Shown here: positions 39,176 to 40,882 of the stretch, one piece after another
Numbering within the stretch: position 1 is the stretch's first letter
Layout: each line of letters starts with the position of its first letter
Assembly (NCBI GenBank): GCA_003153435.1
Contig: PLYR01000137.1
Coordinates: 93,793-134,674 of the forward strand
DNA length: 40,882 nt
Source: Bacteroidota bacterium
GTDB taxonomy: Bacteria; Bacteroidota; Bacteroidia; Palsa-965
Direction of reading: 5' to 3'
Position numbers and translations under genes: made by a program
The notes under the pieces: model-generated
What the model was told of the DNA's origin: nothing
The model's database searches: none
The model's input: the letters and a program-made list of their open reading frames with translations, nothing else

Positions 39176-39210
39176 AGGATCCGGAGATTTTTTTCCGGAT
39201 CCTTTTTATT
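39176..39210 (+). terminator. Intrinsic terminator of 2-Cys peroxiredoxin
   Basis: A perfect 10-bp stem AGGATCCGGA / TCCGGATCCT with an 8-nt loop is followed by five T, 20 nt after the stop. It also separates the convergent FMN reductase gene. Confidence 0.92.
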
Positions 39211-39241
39211 TACGGGAAAGGGTTTGAGTTAATGGTTAGGC

Positions 39242-39763
39242 TTAATAAGCCATAAATCCCAGAGCTTGTTTTGTAAGGAGATCCACCAGCACTTCTCCTC
39301 CGAGTTCACCGTGTTTATTGCCCATAGAAAGGATCTGTGAAAGGGTTACAAACTGGTGGTATACATTGACCCCCATATAATGAAAGCAGTTTGTCTGGTG
39401 ATCCATTCCCCTGGCGTTTCCTCCTCGGCCTGCTGCCACCCCTACCATGGCCACTTTTTTACCCCGAAAAGGCTCAGGTGTTACTGCATCCAGGAAGGCA
39501 TTGAAGATTCCGGGCATTCCTCCATTGTATTCCGGGGCAACCAGGATGAATTTCCTTGCGGGAGTAATGTATAAGTCAACAATTTGTTGAAATCTTTCAG
39601 TCCGGGCCCCGAAGGAGTTGGTAAAAATAAAGTCATGCGGAAGATCGGTGAGAGACAGGAGTTTGACTTCAATACCCTGATCCTGCAAGATTTGAAGGTA
39701 AATATGGGCCACTTTCAGGGAATTGCTGCCTGGTCGGTGTGTAGCTGAAATGATCGTATACAT
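39242..39763 (-). CDS. NADPH-dependent FMN reductase family protein
   Basis: The 173-residue flavodoxin-fold protein opens with IISATHRPGSNSLKVA (FMN phosphate loop), continues with FILVAPEYNGGMPGIFNAFLDAVTP, which contains the NADPH-FMN reductase PEYNxxxPG motif, and KKVAMVGVAAGRGGNARG. Members reduce FMN, quinones, azo dyes or chromate using NAD(P)H; the physiological substrate is not known. It lies opposite the UPF0173 gene and may take part in the oxidative-stress theme of the neighbourhood. Confidence 0.9.
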   Translation of the reverse strand: MYTIISATHRPGSNSLKVAHIYLQILQDQGIEVKLLSLTDLPHDFIFTNSFGARTERFQQIVDLYITPARKFILVAPEYNGGMPGIFNAFLDAVTPEPFRGKKVAMVGVAAGRGGNARGMDHQTNCFHYMGVNVYHQFVTLSQILSMGNKHGELGGEVLVDLLTKQALGFMAY

Positions 39764-39868
39764 GAATGAACAAGATTTTGTTTAAAAGTAAGCCAGGGAG
39801 GAATCTCTCATTTTTCCTTTTTACTTAATTTTAGATGCGGTAAACTTAAGAAAAGATTTGTTTTAAAT

Positions 39869-40549
39869 ATGAAGATTACCTATTTCGGACATTCCTGTTT
39901 TGGAGTGGAGATAAACGGGAAACACTTGCTTTTTGATCCCTTTATTACACCCAATGAGCTTGCAAAAGATATCCATTGTGATTCGATTAAGGCCGATTAT
40001 ATCTTAATTTCTCATGGGCATGAAGATCATATTGCAGATGCGGTGAGCATTGCAAAACGTACCGGAGCCAAGGTCATTGCCTGTTATGAAATACATACCT
40101 GGCTGCAGAAGCAAGGGATTGAGAATACGCACCCCATGAACACCGGAGGAAAGTGGATCTTTGATTTCGGAAAGGTGAAATGTGTTTCTGCCCAACATTC
40201 CAGCAGTCTGCCTGATGGCTCTTACGGAGGAAATCCAATGGGGTTTGTGATTGAAAGCAATTCAGGGAATTTTTACTATGCCGGTGATACTGCATTGACA
40301 TACGATATGAGACTGATCGGAGAATACCGCAAGCTTGACTTTGCCTTCCTTCCTATCGGGGATAACTTTACGATGGGAGTGGACAATGCCATTATTGCCT
40401 GCGATTTTATTCAATGCCGGGATATCATTGGAATGCATTACGACACCTTTGGATATATCAAAGTAGATCACGATGACGCCCGGAAAAAATTTGAACGTGC
40501 CGGATTAAAGCTTAACCTGATGAAGATCGGGGAATCCGTGGAAAAATAA
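39869..40549 (+). CDS. UPF0173 metal-dependent hydrolase (MBL fold)
   Basis: The 226-residue protein has metallo-beta-lactamase fold landmarks: ITYFGHSCFGVEINGKHLLFDPF, the HxHxDH site SHGHEDHIAD (H49, H51, D53, H54), YYAGDTALTYDM and IGMHYDTFGYIKVD. The UPF0173 family has no confirmed physiological substrate; related members act on ester or phosphodiester bonds. It precedes parA by 46 nt on the same strand; whether they share a transcript is not clear, although TACCTTAA just before parA could be a separate promoter. Confidence 0.92.
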   Translation: MKITYFGHSCFGVEINGKHLLFDPFITPNELAKDIHCDSIKADYILISHGHEDHIADAVSIAKRTGAKVIACYEIHTWLQKQGIENTHPMNTGGKWIFDFGKVKCVSAQHSSSLPDGSYGGNPMGFVIESNSGNFYYAGDTALTYDMRLIGEYRKLDFAFLPIGDNFTMGVDNAIIACDFIQCRDIIGMHYDTFGYIKVDHDDARKKFERAGLKLNLMKIGESVEK

Positions 40550-40595
40550 TAATTTCACCCTCTTTTAAAGTATACCTTAAACAACAGAAGCAAAC

Positions 40596-40882
40596 ATGGG
40601 AAAAATCATCGCAATCGCTAACCAAAAAGGAGGAGTAGGTAAAACTACGACTGCTATTAACCTTGCAGCCGGTTTTGCTGTGCTTGAGCACAAAACGCTT
40701 CTGGTAGATGCCGATCCTCAGGCGAACTCCACTTCTGGTGTAGGCTTTGACCCCAAGAATATTAAAACCGGAATCTATGAGTGTATCATAGACGGACGCG
40801 ATCCAAAGGATGTGATCCTGCAGACCAGCACTCCGAACATGGACCTTCTCCCTGCACATATCGACCTCGTAGGTGCGGAGAT
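40596..40882 (+). CDS. parA: ParA-family chromosome partitioning ATPase, 3' partial
   Basis: The first 95 residues are seen. [21 protein letters not shown] holds the deviant Walker A (residues 11-18), and [14 protein letters not shown] is the following Walker A'/B region. The frame is open to the window end at 40882. A short spacing to SSxx and a P-loop right at the N-terminus mark it as a chromosomal Soj-type ParA rather than a plasmid type with an N-terminal DNA-binding domain. It is likely followed by parB outside the window. Confidence 0.93.
   Translation, partial: MGKIIAIANQKGGVGKTTTAINLAAGFAVLEHKTLLVDADPQANSTSGVGFDPKNIKTGIYECIIDGRDPKDVILQTSTPNMDLLPAHIDLVGAE

Noticed and set aside
1-40882. 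Mobile element, prophage or defence island
   Set aside because: No transposase, integrase, phage structural gene, toxin-antitoxin pair or terminal inverted repeats were found; gene content looks like core chromosome.

Overview
The window looks like a chromosomal segment of a Bacteroidota bacterium. The class or order cannot be settled from sequence alone. The evidence is: promoter -7 elements of the form TAnnTTTG/A in front of many genes with few clear Shine-Dalgarno sites; a GWxTD-domain protein; a glycine-rich/PKD-like secreted protein; DUF5011 lipoproteins; a fused alpha/beta E1 2-oxoacid dehydrogenase; a GH3 plus beta-lactamase fusion; the bacillithiol gene bshA; and a mutL-rhomboid-rhomboid-EEP cassette. 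No rRNA, tRNA, CRISPR array, insertion sequence, phage gene or obvious island was found. Coding density is high and no gene-free stretch exceeds about 230 bases.

Layout. 1-3.7 kb (+): 3' end of a glycine-rich surface protein, a GWxTD secreted protein and a GT2 glycosyltransferase. 3.7-6.0 kb (-): a saccharopine dehydrogenase-like enzyme overlapping an APH-family kinase. 6.0-9.8 kb (+): DUF423 membrane protein, M32 carboxypeptidase and ATP-dependent PEP carboxykinase, closed by a perfectly symmetric bidirectional terminator. 9.85-11.85 kb (-): fused E1 dehydrogenase, back to back with a 59-residue Cys-rich membrane protein (+). 12.1-13.0 kb (-): two tandem Lys/Ala-rich small lipoproteins. 13.1-16.9 kb (+): two tandem DUF5011 lipoproteins, an LtaS-like phosphotransferase/sulfatase-fold membrane enzyme, and an SUI1/YciH translation factor. 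16.9-21.05 kb (-): a GH3/beta-lactamase fusion and bshA. 21.2-28.0 kb (+): mutL, two rhomboid proteases, a membrane-tethered EEP enzyme, an outer-membrane beta-barrel and an MFS transporter. 28.0-30.0 kb (-): two exported proteins, one with a CsgG/LpoB-like domain. 30.2-31.8 kb (+): an HTH regulator and an NlpC/P60 hydrolase. 31.8-36.9 kb (-): M48 protease with DUF4870, DUF4389 protein, M61 peptidase and ilvE. 37.1-40.9 kb: a methyltransferase, divergent peroxiredoxins, an FMN reductase, a UPF0173 hydrolase and the start of parA.

Much of the content is envelope and housekeeping biology: lipoproteins, wall or glycan hydrolases, membrane proteases, thiol/peroxide defence and branched-chain amino acid metabolism. 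I do not see a clearly new defence or mobile system. The observations most worth following are in regulation and architecture: five genes whose -7 element lies 3 to 7 nt before the start codon, two abutting divergent -7 elements, a 36-nt palindrome inside 51 nt of dyad symmetry, an intrinsic terminator with no gene to terminate, paired lipoprotein duplications with a conversion-like tract, and a lipoprotein-LtaS junction separated by a single in-frame stop.
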